A DNA stretch of 64,000 bases from JAIBJN01 sp963842305 (GCA_963842305.1 CAWJFW010000002.1:1116001-1180000); one strand, 5' to 3'. Shown: positions 1 through 7,860, counted from the first letter of the stretch. A program made the numbers and translations. The notes: generated by a model not told the origin, from the letters alone.

Positions 1-367
1 TCTCCTCGACCGCCCGGCTCAGGCGGTGGATCTCGTCGACGAAGAGGACGTCGCGCTCTTCGAGGGATGTCAGGATCGCCGCGATGTCGCCCTTCCGCTC
101 GAGGACTGGCCCGGCGACGCTCCGCAGGCCGACCCCCAGCTCCCCGCGGATGATGTACGCAAGGCTCGTCTTCCCGAGCCCGGGCGGGCCCGCGAGCAGG
201 ACATGATCGAGCGCCTCGCTCCGCCCCTTCGCGGCCTCGAGGGCGATCGCGAGTTGCTCCTTGACGCGTTCCTGGCCGACGAACTCGTCGAGGGAACGCG
301 GTCGGAGCGACGAGTCCAGCTCCTCCTCTTCCGGGACCAGCACGGCGGTCGTGACGCGCTCGCTCAC
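1..367 (-). CDS. ruvB: Holliday junction branch migration ATPase RuvB (N-terminal part; runs off the window)
   Basis: This is the hexameric AAA+ motor that drives Holliday junction migration with RuvA. The visible 122 residues include the family N-terminus (RPRSLDEFVGQ), Walker A (GPPGLGKTSLA) and Walker B with the RuvB-specific stretch FVDEIHRL. The C-terminal part lies beyond base 1. The GTG start overlaps the stop of the DUF3303 gene by 4 nt (GTGA). A TAATCT hexamer ends 6 nt before the GTG, inside the upstream gene, so the gene may also have its own leaderless promoter. Identity is certain from the motifs. Confidence 0.97.
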   Translation of the reverse strand, partial: MSERVTTAVLVPEEEELDSSLRPRSLDEFVGQERVKEQLAIALEAAKGRSEALDHVLLAGPPGLGKTSLAYIIRGELGVGLRSVAGPVLERKGDIAAILTSLEERDVLFVDEIHRLSRAVEE

Positions 368-660
368 GCTTCGAGATTAGGCGCCGAGGCGGACGGTCCT
401 GGGAGCGCCCGGGCCGTTGCCTCAGCGGAGCTCAGGACGGGTATGACCTCGAACTCGGCCAGGTCGATCCACGCCGCGATCCACGTGTCGAAGAGACTCG
501 GATCATCGGTTTCCATGAGCTGGTAGCAGCGATCGAGCCGCTCGTCGACCCAGCTGTCGACGTAGACAAGGCCCGGCGGCAGCATCCGGCCCCGGTCGGC
601 CGCGCGCTCGTACACCGGGCCCGGCCCCTTGAGGAACCGCTCGACGACCATGTAGCGCAC
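364..660 (-). CDS. DUF3303 family protein encoded between ruvA and ruvB
   Basis: A 98-residue protein starting at GTG, 4 nt after the ruvA stop, and ending in a 4-nt overlap (GTGA) with ruvB. The sequence reads as a DUF3303 protein: an RYMVVERF start, then RGRMLPPGL, a YVDSWV segment, RCYQLMETDD and a closing FEVIPVL. These are small single-domain alpha/beta proteins of unknown function. Its place inside the ruv operon, translationally coupled to ruvB, suggests co-production with the RuvAB machinery, but a functional link is only inference. The last 11 residues come from the 30-bp repeat shared with the ruvC upstream region. Confidence 0.82.
   Translation of the reverse strand: MRYMVVERFLKGPGPVYERAADRGRMLPPGLVYVDSWVDERLDRCYQLMETDDPSLFDTWIAAWIDLAEFEVIPVLSSAEATARALPGPSASAPNLEA
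372..401 (-). repeat. 30-bp repeat, copy 1 (upstream of ruvB)
   Basis: It matches 1739-1768 at 28 of 30 positions in the same orientation. Each copy ends 4 nt before the GTG of a ruv gene (ruvB here, ruvC there). This copy also encodes the last residues of the DUF3303 protein. Confidence 0.85.
374..379 (-). promoter_or_regulatory. -10 hexamer TAATCT for leaderless ruvB transcript
   Basis: TAATCT lies 6 nt before the ruvB GTG. The same hexamer and spacing precede ruvC, inside a 30-bp repeat. The promoter call is inferred. Confidence 0.5.
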
Positions 661-664
661 GCGC

Positions 665-1237
665 TCAGGCCGCCCGAAGCGCCTGGCGCACCCGCTCGGC
701 CGGCGGCAGGTCGGGGTCGGTCTCGGCGAGGCGCTGCTCGGCCTCGGCAGTGGAGTATCCGAGCTCGACGAGCGCGTCGCGGGCGACGATGTGGCCGTCA
801 CCGGAGCCCAGGTGCGGCGACTCCTCGACCGCTGTGAGCGGCGTGATCCGCTCCTTCAGCTCGAGGACGACCCGCTGGGCAGTTTTCTTCCCGATCCCCG
901 GAATCGTCTGGAAGAGCGCCGCGTCCTCGCGGACGATCGCGCGGTTGAGCTCGGCCGGGGAGTAGCCCGAGACAATCGCGAGCGCCACTTTCGGACCGAC
1001 GCCGGAGACCGCGAGGAGTTGTTCGAAGAGCTGTCGCTCGGCTGCGTCGGCAAAGCCGTACAACTGGAGCGCGTCCTCGCGGACGTGCAGGTGGGTTTCG
1101 ACGACGATCTCGACGGCGCCCTCCGACTTCTGTATCACGCTGGGCGTCGCGTGCAGCCGGTAGCCGACGCCACCAACTTCGAGGACGAGGCCGTCCGCGT
1201 CGTGCTGCACCGGCGCCCCGCGCAGGCGCGCGATCAC
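665..1237 (-). CDS. ruvA: Holliday junction DNA-binding protein RuvA
   Basis: A 190-residue protein, normal RuvA length. It binds the four-way junction and loads RuvB. Domain I opens with IARLRG and contains the GGVGYRLHAT stretch. Domain II carries two helix-hairpin-helix motifs (VSGVGPKVALAI and IPGIGKKTAQRV). Domain III (ARDALVELGYSTAEAE) is the RuvB-contact domain. The GTG start at 1237 fits the conserved N-terminus and overlaps the ruvC stop by 4 nt (GTGA), so longer upstream extensions of the frame are rejected. Confidence 0.97.
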   Translation of the reverse strand: MIARLRGAPVQHDADGLVLEVGGVGYRLHATPSVIQKSEGAVEIVVETHLHVREDALQLYGFADAAERQLFEQLLAVSGVGPKVALAIVSGYSPAELNRAIVREDAALFQTIPGIGKKTAQRVVLELKERITPLTAVEESPHLGSGDGHIVARDALVELGYSTAEAEQRLAETDPDLPPAERVRQALRAA

Positions 1238-1734
1238 CGTTGGCCTCCCACGACGGCGAGGAGAGGCGGCGCAAGCGCGTGGCAGATCGCGACGGCCAGC
1301 GCATCGGCCGCATGGTGCGGCCGGGGAAGCTCCGAAAGCCCCAGCACGGCCTTGACCATGCGCTGCATCTGGTCCTTTTCGGCTCGCCCGTAGCCGCACA
1401 CGGCTTGTTTCACCGTCGCCGGCGGATACTCGGTGCACTGCACGTCGGCGGTCGCGCACGCGACCAGCGCCGCGCCTCGAGCCTGTCCGACGGAGAGTGC
1501 GACGCGGGCGTCGGCGCCGACATACGACTCCTCCAGAGCCACTGCTTCCGGCTCATGCCGCGCGATGACCTCGGCCACCTCGTCGTGGATCTGCTTCAGA
1601 CGGGACGAGGGGGCGTCGCGTGGTGAGGTCTGCCACCAGCCGTATTCGATCGCTTGGAGCCGGCCTTCCTTGCCGGTCTGCACGACACCGAATCCGCACG
1701 CGGCCGTGCCCGGATCGATGCCGAGGACCTTCAC
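1234..1734 (-). CDS. ruvC: Crossover junction endodeoxyribonuclease RuvC
   Basis: A 166-residue RNase H-fold resolvase that cuts Holliday junctions by paired nicking. The first catalytic Asp is in MKVLGIDPG, the Glu in VALEESYVG, and the C-terminal acidic cluster in LPRPHHAADALAVAICH. It is first in the order ruvC-ruvA-DUF3303-ruvB, with GTGA overlaps at both the ruvC/ruvA and DUF3303/ruvB joints. The GTG start is supported by a TAATCT hexamer 6 nt upstream and the absence of a Shine-Dalgarno sequence. Confidence 0.97.
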   Translation of the reverse strand: MKVLGIDPGTAACGFGVVQTGKEGRLQAIEYGWWQTSPRDAPSSRLKQIHDEVAEVIARHEPEAVALEESYVGADARVALSVGQARGAALVACATADVQCTEYPPATVKQAVCGYGRAEKDQMQRMVKAVLGLSELPRPHHAADALAVAICHALAPPLLAVVGGQR

Positions 1735-1738
1735 GATC

Positions 1739-1768
1739 CGAGATTAGGCGCCGAGTCGGACGTTCCTG
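1739..1768 (-). repeat. 30-bp repeat, copy 2 (upstream of ruvC)
   Basis: It is 28/30 identical to 372-401 and contains the ruvC -10 hexamer. Repeat and start codon keep the same spacing in both copies, which suggests a shared control element or a duplicated promoter. Confidence 0.85.
1741..1746 (-). promoter_or_regulatory. -10 hexamer TAATCT for leaderless ruvC transcript
   Basis: TAATCT lies 6 nt before the ruvC GTG, within repeat copy 2. No TTGACA-like -35 is evident at normal spacing. Confidence 0.55.
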
Positions 1769-1782
1769 CCGGTCTCGGCGCC

Positions 1783-1806
1783 AGGAGGGTTCCGCCGAAC
1801 CCTCCT
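1783..1806. terminator. Perfect 9-bp hairpin between a small gene and ruvC
   Basis: AGGAGGGTT and AACCCTCCT pair perfectly around a 6-nt loop. The hairpin starts at the stop codon of the upstream 74-residue gene. There is no U-tract, so it may be an unusual terminator or an mRNA 3' end structure. Confidence 0.5.
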
Positions 1807-2029
1807 AAGAGAGGACGTTCGCCTTGACCCCGGGGTGCGCGACGCACCACTCGCGCAGGTGTCCGAACACCTTGGCGCGCTGCTCCGTGTCCGTCAGCGG
1901 GCGCTCGGGCGACCAGAGGACGACCACTTCGAGGACCTCGTCGCTGCGCAGCTCGCTGGGACATCCTTCTTGCTGCAGGTGCGCTCGGAGGGAGTCCATG
2001 TAGGAAGGGTCGCTGATCTCGATCTGCAT
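1805..2029 (-). CDS. Small conserved-looking protein, function unknown
   Basis: A 74-residue acidic-to-neutral protein (MQIEISDPSY start) with no recognised motif, signal peptide or membrane segment. Reasons to believe it: it fills the gap between yebC and ruvC on the same strand, its ATG has a TACTTT hexamer 7 nt upstream like other leaderless genes here, and a hairpin sits at its stop. The composition, with one Cys-Pro and a C-terminal REWCVAHPGVKANV, gives no function. It may be a small DNA- or ligand-binding domain, but that is a guess. Confidence 0.6.
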   Translation of the reverse strand: MQIEISDPSYMDSLRAHLQQEGCPSELRSDEVLEVVVLWSPERPLTDTEQRAKVFGHLREWCVAHPGVKANVLS

Positions 2030-2036
2030 GACAGCG

Positions 2037-2042
2037 AAAGTA
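2037..2042 (-). promoter_or_regulatory. -10 hexamer TACTTT, leaderless gene at 1805-2029
   Basis: TACTTT is 7 nt before the ATG, and no Shine-Dalgarno sequence intervenes. Confidence 0.4.
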
Positions 2043-2074
2043 TCGGCACCAAAACCGGTGGCCTCGACCGCTCG

Positions 2075-2827
2075 TCAGGCGGCCACTGTCTCGAGAATCC
2101 CCTCGGGGATGTCGAAGTTGGCGTAGACCGCCTGCACGTCGTCGTTCTCCTCGAGCGCGTCCATGAGGCGAATGAGCTTCTTCGCAGTGGCCTCGTCCTC
2201 GATCGCGACGGTGGTCTTGGGAAGCATGGTCAGATCCGCCGACTCGATCGGGATGCCCGCCGCGTCGAGCGCGGCACGCACGGTCGGCAGCTCGTCCGGC
2301 GCGGCGATCACCTGGTAGCTCGACCCGTCGAGCTCGACGTCGTCGGCACCGCCGTCCGCGGCCACGAGCATGAGCTCGTCCTCGTCCACCGTGCCCGGGA
2401 CGATGACGACGCCTCGCCGCTCGAAGAGCCAGGCGACCGCCCCGTTCGTGCCCAGGTTGCCGTCGTGCTTGGCGAACGTGTGCCTCACCTCGGCCGCCGT
2501 ACGGTTTCGGTTGTCGGTCAGCGCCTCGACGAAGACGGCGACGCCGCCGTCGCCGTAACCCTCGTAGGTGACGGTCGAGAACGACTCGCCCTCCGTGGCC
2601 GATCCGGAGCCCCGTGCGATCGCACGCTCGATGTTCTCCTTCGGCATCGAACTGTCGCGCGCCTTCTGGACGGCGGTGGCGAGCGTCGCGTTCGCGTCCG
2701 GATCCGACCCACCGTCGCGGGCTGCGACGATGATGGCGCGCGTGAGCTTGGAGAAGAGCTGGCCGCGCTTGGCGTCGGCCGCACCCTTCTTGTGCTTGAT
2801 GCTCGACCACTTGCTATGACCGGACAC
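2075..2827 (-). CDS. yebC: YebC/PmpR-type protein (TACO1 family)
   Basis: A 250-residue member of the YebC/TACO1 family. The start SGHSKWSSIKHKKGAADAKR is diagnostic, followed by the GSDPDANATL and YEGYGDGGVAV motifs. Members bind DNA or help ribosomes pass difficult stretches such as polyproline; which applies here cannot be told. The GTG start overlaps the end of pdxT by 14 nt, giving a pdxT-yebC transcription unit. In many bacteria yebC sits beside ruvC, as it nearly does here, with only one small gene between. Confidence 0.95.
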   Translation of the reverse strand: MSGHSKWSSIKHKKGAADAKRGQLFSKLTRAIIVAARDGGSDPDANATLATAVQKARDSSMPKENIERAIARGSGSATEGESFSTVTYEGYGDGGVAVFVEALTDNRNRTAAEVRHTFAKHDGNLGTNGAVAWLFERRGVVIVPGTVDEDELMLVAADGGADDVELDGSSYQVIAAPDELPTVRAALDAAGIPIESADLTMLPKTTVAIEDEATAKKLIRLMDALEENDDVQAVYANFDIPEGILETVAA

Positions 2828-3380
2828 GCGCCCCCTCCCGCACCAGCTCGAGGAACCGCTCGTGGACGCGCGTGTCGTCCGTGAGCTCGGGGTGGAACGA
2901 GGCGGCGAGGACGCGCCCTTCCCGGACCAGGACCGGCTCGCCGCCGAGGCGTCCGATCACCTCCACATCGTCGCCCATGTCCGCGACCCGCGGCGCGCGG
3001 ATGAAGACGCCCTTCAGCGGCTCCTCGTCGCCCTCGAGCTCAACGTCGGCTTCGAAGCTCGCGACCTGGCGCCCGTAGGCGTTGCGGGCGACCTCAAGGT
3101 CGAGCAGGCCGAGATGTGAACGGTCGAAGAGGATCATGCCCGCGCACGTCCCGAAGAGCGGCCCTTGGAACTCCGAAACGGGCTCCTCCAGATCGCCCAC
3201 CCGCATCAGGCGCTGAATGGCGGTCGACTCCCCGCCGGGAACGACCAGTCCGTCAAGCCCCGCGAGTTGCTCCGGCCGGCGTACCTCGACCACGTCGGCG
3301 CCGAGCCGCCGCAGCATCGCCGCGTGCTCGCGAAAGTTGCCCTGGACCGCCAAGACGCCGATGCGAAGTGCCTCGCCCAT
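2814..3380 (-). CDS. pdxT: Pyridoxal 5'-phosphate synthase glutaminase subunit PdxT
   Basis: A 188-residue class I glutaminase that supplies ammonia to PdxS for PLP synthesis. The nucleophile Cys is in FGTCAGM, the His/Glu pair in SFHPEL, and the N-terminal family motifs IGVLAVQG and PGGESTA are present. It lies 96 nt downstream of pdxS on the same strand. The ATG is preceded by a GAGG that can act as ribosome-binding site, and a TAGAGT hexamer is 9 nt upstream. Confidence 0.97.
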   Translation of the reverse strand: MGEALRIGVLAVQGNFREHAAMLRRLGADVVEVRRPEQLAGLDGLVVPGGESTAIQRLMRVGDLEEPVSEFQGPLFGTCAGMILFDRSHLGLLDLEVARNAYGRQVASFEADVELEGDEEPLKGVFIRAPRVADMGDDVEVIGRLGGEPVLVREGRVLAASFHPELTDDTRVHERFLELVREGARVRS

Positions 3381-3476
3381 CCTCGTGAAACTCTACCCCG
3401 GGGCCGTCGGCCCCTCGCCGCCGCTTCGAGCCTACGGGACAGCTGTAGTTTCTTCGTGGGGCCGAAGAGCTCGGCG

Positions 3477-4361
3477 TTACCAGCCGCGCGTCTCGAGCAG
3501 TTCTTCGGGCGCGAGCGCCGCCGCGTCGAGACCGCGCATCGGCTCCCCGAGTCCGGTGGAGACGCGGGCGAGGATCTCGGGATCGGAGTAGTGCGTCGTC
3601 GCCTCGACGATCGCCTTGCCGCGTGCGAGCGGATCGGCGGACTTGAAGATCCCCGAGCCGACGAAGACACCGTCCGCTCCCAACTGCATGCACAGAGCCG
3701 CGTCGGCGGGAGTGGCGATACCCCCGGCCGTGAAGGTGACGACCGGGAGCCGGCCGTTCTGGGCGACCCAGCGGACGAGCTCGAGCGGGGCTTGCAGCTC
3801 CTTGGCCTGAGTGAAGAGCTCCTCCTCGGCGAGGGTCCCGAGGCGGCGGACGTCTCCGAAGACGGAGCGCATGTGCCGCACGGCATTGACGATGTCGCCG
3901 GTACCGGCCTCGCCCTTTGTACGGATCATCGCCGCGCCCTCGCCCAGCCGTCGCAGCGCCTCGCCCAGGTTGCGGCAGCCGCACACAAACGGGACGCTGA
4001 AGGCCCACTTGTCGATGTGGTGATGCTCGTCGGCGGGCGTGAGCACCTCGCTCTCGTCGATGTAGTCCACCTCGAGCGCCTCGAGGATCTGCGCCTCGAC
4101 GAAGTGCCCGATCCGTGCCTTCGCCATCACCGGGATCGAAACCGCTTCCTGGATCTCGGTGATCTTGGTCGGATCCGCCATTCGCGCGACGCCGCCCTCG
4201 GCGCGGATGTCCGCGGGCACCCGCTCGAGCGCCATCACGGCCACGGCTCCGGCCTCTTCGGCGATCCGTGCCTGCTCGGCGGTCGTCACGTCCATGATCA
4301 CGCCGCCTTTGAGCATCTCGGCGAGACCGCTCTTGACGCGCATCGTTCCCAGCTCGGCCAT
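3477..4361 (-). CDS. pdxS: Pyridoxal 5'-phosphate synthase lyase subunit PdxS
   Basis: A 294-residue TIM-barrel enzyme that builds PLP from ribose 5-phosphate, glyceraldehyde 3-phosphate and ammonia. The catalytic lysines are in IPVMAKARIGH and RTKGEAGTG; the phosphate loops GGIATPADA and FVGSGIF are seen. The start (MAELGTMRVKSGLAEMLKGG) is fixed by homology and by a TACACT hexamer 6 nt before the ATG, so further upstream in-frame sequence is not coding. It is followed by pdxT, the usual pair. Confidence 0.97.
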   Translation of the reverse strand: MAELGTMRVKSGLAEMLKGGVIMDVTTAEQARIAEEAGAVAVMALERVPADIRAEGGVARMADPTKITEIQEAVSIPVMAKARIGHFVEAQILEALEVDYIDESEVLTPADEHHHIDKWAFSVPFVCGCRNLGEALRRLGEGAAMIRTKGEAGTGDIVNAVRHMRSVFGDVRRLGTLAEEELFTQAKELQAPLELVRWVAQNGRLPVVTFTAGGIATPADAALCMQLGADGVFVGSGIFKSADPLARGKAIVEATTHYSDPEILARVSTGLGEPMRGLDAAALAPEELLETRGW

Positions 4362-4367
4362 GGACAG

Positions 4368-4373
4368 AGTGTA
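4368..4373 (-). promoter_or_regulatory. -10 hexamer TACACT, leaderless pdxS
   Basis: TACACT is 6 nt before the pdxS ATG, in the 13-nt gap after the upstream methyltransferase/reductase gene. Confidence 0.5.
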
Positions 4374-4374
4374 T

Positions 4375-6195
4375 CTAGGTCGAGAGGAGCTCAAGCGCTG
4401 CGCTCGGCTCCTTGAACGGCGGAATGACGTAGATCCCGGCCGCGCGGGAGCGGGCATCCTCCGCGAGCTGACGTGCGAGGTCGAAGCCGATCGCGCGGGC
4501 GTCGGAGCCCGCGTCAGCCAGGCGCTCCTGCACCGCGTCCGGAATCGTGATTCCCGGCACCTCGTTGTGCAGCCGGAACGCGAGCTGGTAGCTCGTGAGC
4601 GGCCAAACGCCCACGAGCAGCGGGATCGGCGAATCGCCACCGAGACGGTCGAGGAAGCGGTCGAGGTAGTCGATGTCGAACAGCGCCTGGGTCATCGCAA
4701 AGCGGGCGCCAGCGTCGACCTTCTCCCGGAAGCGCTCGAGCTCGCGCTCGAGATCGTCGGACGACGGGTTGACGGCGACCCCGACGAAGAAGGACGTCGG
4801 GGCGTCGATGGCCTTTCCGGAGAAGTCCTCGCCGCGGTTGAGGTGTCCGAGCAGGGTGACCAGCCCGATCGCGTCGACGTCGTACACGCCGCTCGAACCC
4901 GGATAGTCGCCCACGTGGGGCGGGTCACCGGTCACGGCGAGGATGTTCCGCACCCCCTCGGCATGCGCGCCGAGAAGCTGGGACTGGAGCCCCATGACCG
5001 ACGCGTCGCGCGGCGTGACGTGCGGAATGGTCTCGATCTTCACCGAGCGCTCGAGGACGACCGCAGCCATGAGCGCGGAGAGGCGCGCCCTCGCCATCGG
5101 GTTGTCGTTCAGGTCGACGACGTGAACCGCACCCGAGGCGTGGAGCCTCGCCGCCGCGTCGATCATCGCCTCCATGTTCGTCCCCTTCGGAGGATCCAGC
5201 TCGACAGAGACGACCCACTCGCCTGCCTCGAGCCGCCGCTCGAGGAGCGTTCGGTCCAGGGTCGGCGCCGGTCGGGCAGCGACCTCGCGCTCGATCACGA
5301 ACAGTGGGACGCGCGGTTCGCGTCCCTCCTCGACGGCCGCCCGAATGGCCGCGATCTGCGCCGGCGTCGTCCCGCAGCACCCGCCGATGAGCTTCGCGCC
5401 CTGGCTGCGCGCGCGGGCGGCGAACTCGGCGAAGTAGTCGGGGGTCGCGTGCGGGTACACGATGCGCCCACCACTGCGGCTCGGCAGGCCGACGTTCGGC
5501 TGGGCGGTCAGCGGCAGTCCGTTGGCGTTCGCGCTCATCTCGCCGAGCGCGGCCAGGGCCGCCTGCGGCCCGAGGCCACAGTTCGCCCCTGCCGCAACGA
5601 CCCCGAGCGAGCAGAGCCGGTCGACGGCATCGCCGGCGCGGACTCCCGCCAGAGTCTGGCCGTCCTCGTCAAAGGTGAGCTGCGCAACGATCGGAAGCGA
5701 GGAGACGGCCTGCACCGCGCGAATGGCAGTCTCGAGCTCGTCGAGGTCGTAGAAGGTCTCGACGAGGAAGAGATCGACGCCGCGGCCTTCCAGCAGGCGG
5801 GCCTGCTCGTGGAACACCGCATACGCATCCTCGGCGCCCGTCGAGCCTTCGAGGTCGCCCAGCGGCCCGATCGCACCGCCGACCAGTGCGGGGAGGCCGG
5901 CAACGTCGCGCGCCTCGCGCGCGAGCTTCACGCCCTGCTCGACGATCTCCTCCAGCCGGTCGTCGAGGAACTGCGCGGAGAGCTTGCGGCGATTCGCGCC
6001 GAAGGTATTCGTCTCGATCAGCTCCGCCCCCGCCCGGATGAAGCCGGCGTGGACGCCGATCACGGCTTCGGGCGCCTTCAGGTTCGCCTCCTCCGGACAG
6101 CGCAGGCGCGGGACGGCAGCGCTCAGGAAGGCGCCCGTGCCGCCGTCGCCCACGATGACGCGGTCCTCGGCCAGGCGCTCGTCGAATCGGCCCAT
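4375..6195 (-). CDS. Bifunctional homocysteine S-methyltransferase / 5,10-methylenetetrahydrofolate reductase (YitJ-like)
   Basis: A 606-residue fusion. Residues about 1-300 form a homocysteine methyltransferase domain with the zinc cysteines in GANCGLG and GGCCGTTP. Residues about 310-606 form a MetF-type flavin reductase (VSVELDPPKG, LNDNPMARAR, NILAVTGDPP, FAMTQALFD). By analogy with the Bacillus YitJ architecture it reduces methylene-THF and moves the methyl group to homocysteine, giving methionine. The start MGRFDERL is set by a TAGTCT hexamer 7 nt upstream. It precedes pdxS by 13 nt, but pdxS has its own -10. Confidence 0.93.
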   Translation of the reverse strand: MGRFDERLAEDRVIVGDGGTGAFLSAAVPRLRCPEEANLKAPEAVIGVHAGFIRAGAELIETNTFGANRRKLSAQFLDDRLEEIVEQGVKLAREARDVAGLPALVGGAIGPLGDLEGSTGAEDAYAVFHEQARLLEGRGVDLFLVETFYDLDELETAIRAVQAVSSLPIVAQLTFDEDGQTLAGVRAGDAVDRLCSLGVVAAGANCGLGPQAALAALGEMSANANGLPLTAQPNVGLPSRSGGRIVYPHATPDYFAEFAARARSQGAKLIGGCCGTTPAQIAAIRAAVEEGREPRVPLFVIEREVAARPAPTLDRTLLERRLEAGEWVVSVELDPPKGTNMEAMIDAAARLHASGAVHVVDLNDNPMARARLSALMAAVVLERSVKIETIPHVTPRDASVMGLQSQLLGAHAEGVRNILAVTGDPPHVGDYPGSSGVYDVDAIGLVTLLGHLNRGEDFSGKAIDAPTSFFVGVAVNPSSDDLERELERFREKVDAGARFAMTQALFDIDYLDRFLDRLGGDSPIPLLVGVWPLTSYQLAFRLHNEVPGITIPDAVQERLADAGSDARAIGFDLARQLAEDARSRAAGIYVIPPFKEPSAALELLST

Positions 6196-6202
6196 GGGTC
6201 TG

Positions 6203-6208
6203 AGACTA
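6203..6208 (-). promoter_or_regulatory. -10 hexamer TAGTCT, leaderless methyltransferase/reductase gene
   Basis: TAGTCT is 7 nt before the ATG at 6195. Confidence 0.5.
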
Positions 6209-6382
6209 GCGCCCGGGGGCTGTGCTCCTTCCGCGGGAAGCGGTGGAAGCACGGCGGGCCGCACCACACGAGCGCCTGGCCCCACCGGTCGTCCCGCACC
6301 AGCAGCCCGGGCCGCAGATCAGGATCCCGACGGTCGAGCCGTGAGTCTTACCCCAGCAAGCCGGCCTTCGTGCCGCTGAGAA

Positions 6383-6415
6383 GAGGGAACCCCGCCACCG
6401 AGGCGGGATTCCCCT
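6383..6415 (-). terminator. Hairpin downstream of the RTX-like gene
   Basis: Outer GAGGG/CCCTC and inner CCCGCC/GGCGGG arms pair around an ACCGA loop, 23 nt past the RTX stop. There is no clear U-tract. Confidence 0.55.
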
Positions 6416-6437
6416 CGACACTGGGTGAACTCCGTCG

Positions 6438-7019
6438 CTAGTTCTTGTGCGTGATCTCGCAGTCGACGAACGTGTCCTTGCCGGGTCCGCCCCAGGCCTC
6501 GTCCTCGCCGGGGCCGCAGTCGATGGCATCGTTTCCGGCATTGCCGTGAATGGCGTCGTCACCGTCCTGCCCGAGCATCTGGTCGTTGCCTTTTCCGCCT
6601 CGGAATCGGTCGGGATCGAGACCGCCCTCCATGTGGTCGGCGCCGGGCCCTCCGGCGAGCACATCCGCTCCGTCGGAGCCCTCGATCGTGTCGTTGCCCG
6701 CGCCACCGGACACGAAGTCGTCGCCCTTCGACCCCTTGAGCAGGGTGTCGCTGCCGAGATTTCCAAAGATGCGGTCGGGGCCGAAGAGCCCGCGGAAGAT
6801 GTCCGGCGTCTTCTTGCAGATCTTCGACCCGATGATGATGTCCGCGTGCTGGTGACCATCAGCGCGGTGGCCCTCGCAGGTTTTTGAGAAGTCGAGCCTT
6901 TGCGTGTGCGCGGAAGCGCGCCCGACAACGATGAGGGCGACGAGGACGAGGCCAACGGCGAGGCCGGCACCAAGAAGAGCTGCACGCCTCTTCTCGGCGT
7001 GTGCTGCGGACTTGATCAT
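6438..7019 (-). CDS. Exported RTX-like (haemolysin-type) calcium-binding repeat protein
   Basis: A 193-residue protein. An N-terminal signal or anchor segment (AALLGAGLAVGLVLVALIVVG) is followed from about residue 75 by six or more nonapeptide-like units (GSDTLLKGS, GGAGNDTIEG, GGPGADHMEGG, GNDQMLGQDGDDAI, GNAGNDAIDCG), the pattern that folds as a calcium-bound parallel beta-roll. Cysteines flank the repeat block (TCEG and KICKK before it, DCGPGED and VDCEI at its end). It has no catalytic domain, so it may be a small exported calcium-binding or structural protein. Confidence 0.85.
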   Translation of the reverse strand: MIKSAAHAEKRRAALLGAGLAVGLVLVALIVVGRASAHTQRLDFSKTCEGHRADGHQHADIIIGSKICKKTPDIFRGLFGPDRIFGNLGSDTLLKGSKGDDFVSGGAGNDTIEGSDGADVLAGGPGADHMEGGLDPDRFRGGKGNDQMLGQDGDDAIHGNAGNDAIDCGPGEDEAWGGPGKDTFVDCEITHKN

Positions 7020-7140
7020 GTTGTGGTTCTCCTTGTTCGGGGTGACCCAGGGTATCGCGCAGGCTGAGCCTGTTCTAGACCCATCCGCCGGGGGCGTCTG
7101 GAAAGCCAGCCCGTCGGGGAGTTCACACAGGACGATCGGA

Positions 7141-7214
7141 TGGGCCCGCCTGGATTCGAACCAGGGACCAACGGATTATGAGTCCGCTGCTCTGACCAGC
7201 TGAGCTACGGGCCC
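7141..7214 (-). tRNA. tRNA with CAU anticodon, probably tRNA-Ile2 (lysidine-modified)
   Basis: A 74-nt cloverleaf: acceptor GGGCCCG/CGGGCCC, D-arm AGCTCAG, anticodon loop CTCATAA, T-arm CTGGTTCGAATCCAG, discriminator A. CCA is not encoded. CAU occurs in initiator Met, elongator Met and Ile2. The C4-G69 and C5-G68 pairs are TilS determinants known from E. coli tRNA-Ile2 and are absent from its elongator tRNA-Met, so Ile2 is favoured. Confidence 0.9.
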
Positions 7215-7352
7215 CGCAGTCGGAAGCGAGCTTAGCGCCGCCCGAAGTGTGGGTGTACCGGCTCACGGTGGGTACAGGATTGGTAAGAATAGGCCCCGCA
7301 TGTCCCGGAGCCTCTCGTCGTCGTCGACGGGCCTTGCGAGGAGGTCCGTCGA

Positions 7353-7805
7353 GTGAAGGTCTTCCAGGCGGAGCGGAGCCTGCGCACGCTGGGCGGCCTG
7401 GAGATCCGCGACATCACCGAAGACGTGCGCGCGGCGGTCGACGAAAGCGGGGTCACCGACGGTATCGCGTGCGTCTACTCGCCGCACACGACGTGCATGG
7501 TGCGGGTGAACGAGTTCGAGACCGGCTTCCTCGAAGACTTCATCCGGATGGTCCGCCGGCTGGTGCCGAGCGAGAAGTACTACGCGCACGACGACTGGGA
7601 CCGCCGTACGGAGAACATCTGCCCGGAGGACATGGATGCCGGCAACGGGCACTCCCATTGCATGGCCATGCTCCTCGGCCCCGCAGGCGAGTCGATTCCC
7701 GTGCGGGACGGCGAGCTCTGCCTCGGCACGTGGCAGCGCGTTCTTTTCATCGAGCTCGACCGCTCGCGCGACCGGCGCTGGCTCGTCCAGGTCGTCGGAG
7801 AGTAG
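7353..7805 (+). CDS. YjbQ/UPF0047 family protein
   Basis: A 150-residue single-domain protein of the YjbQ family. The conserved HTTC (residues about 46-49) and GNGHSHCMAMLLG (about 98-110) motifs hold the family's putative metal/active-site His and Cys residues, and GTWQRVLFIELD closes the fold. Some family members have low thiamin-phosphate synthase activity and complement thiE mutants; the true role is open. The GTG start has GAGGAGG about 10 nt upstream. A strong terminator follows, so this is a single-gene unit. Confidence 0.9.
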   Translation: MKVFQAERSLRTLGGLEIRDITEDVRAAVDESGVTDGIACVYSPHTTCMVRVNEFETGFLEDFIRMVRRLVPSEKYYAHDDWDRRTENICPEDMDAGNGHSHCMAMLLGPAGESIPVRDGELCLGTWQRVLFIELDRSRDRRWLVQVVGE

Positions 7806-7830
7806 AGGCCTCGGTTCCCCTTAACGGAAA

Positions 7831-7860
7831 ACGGGGTCGCCGCAGACCCCGTCTCCTTTT
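7831..7860 (+). terminator. Rho-independent terminator after the yjbQ-like gene
   Basis: A perfect 8-bp stem (ACGGGGTC/GACCCCGT) with a 6-nt loop is followed by CTCCTTTT. Confidence 0.85.

Noticed and set aside
4159..6441. A 760-residue plus-strand frame opposite pdxS and the methyltransferase/reductase
   Set aside because: The minus strand has unmistakable enzyme motifs throughout. The plus frame is an Arg/Asp-rich antisense product of GC-rich codon bias.
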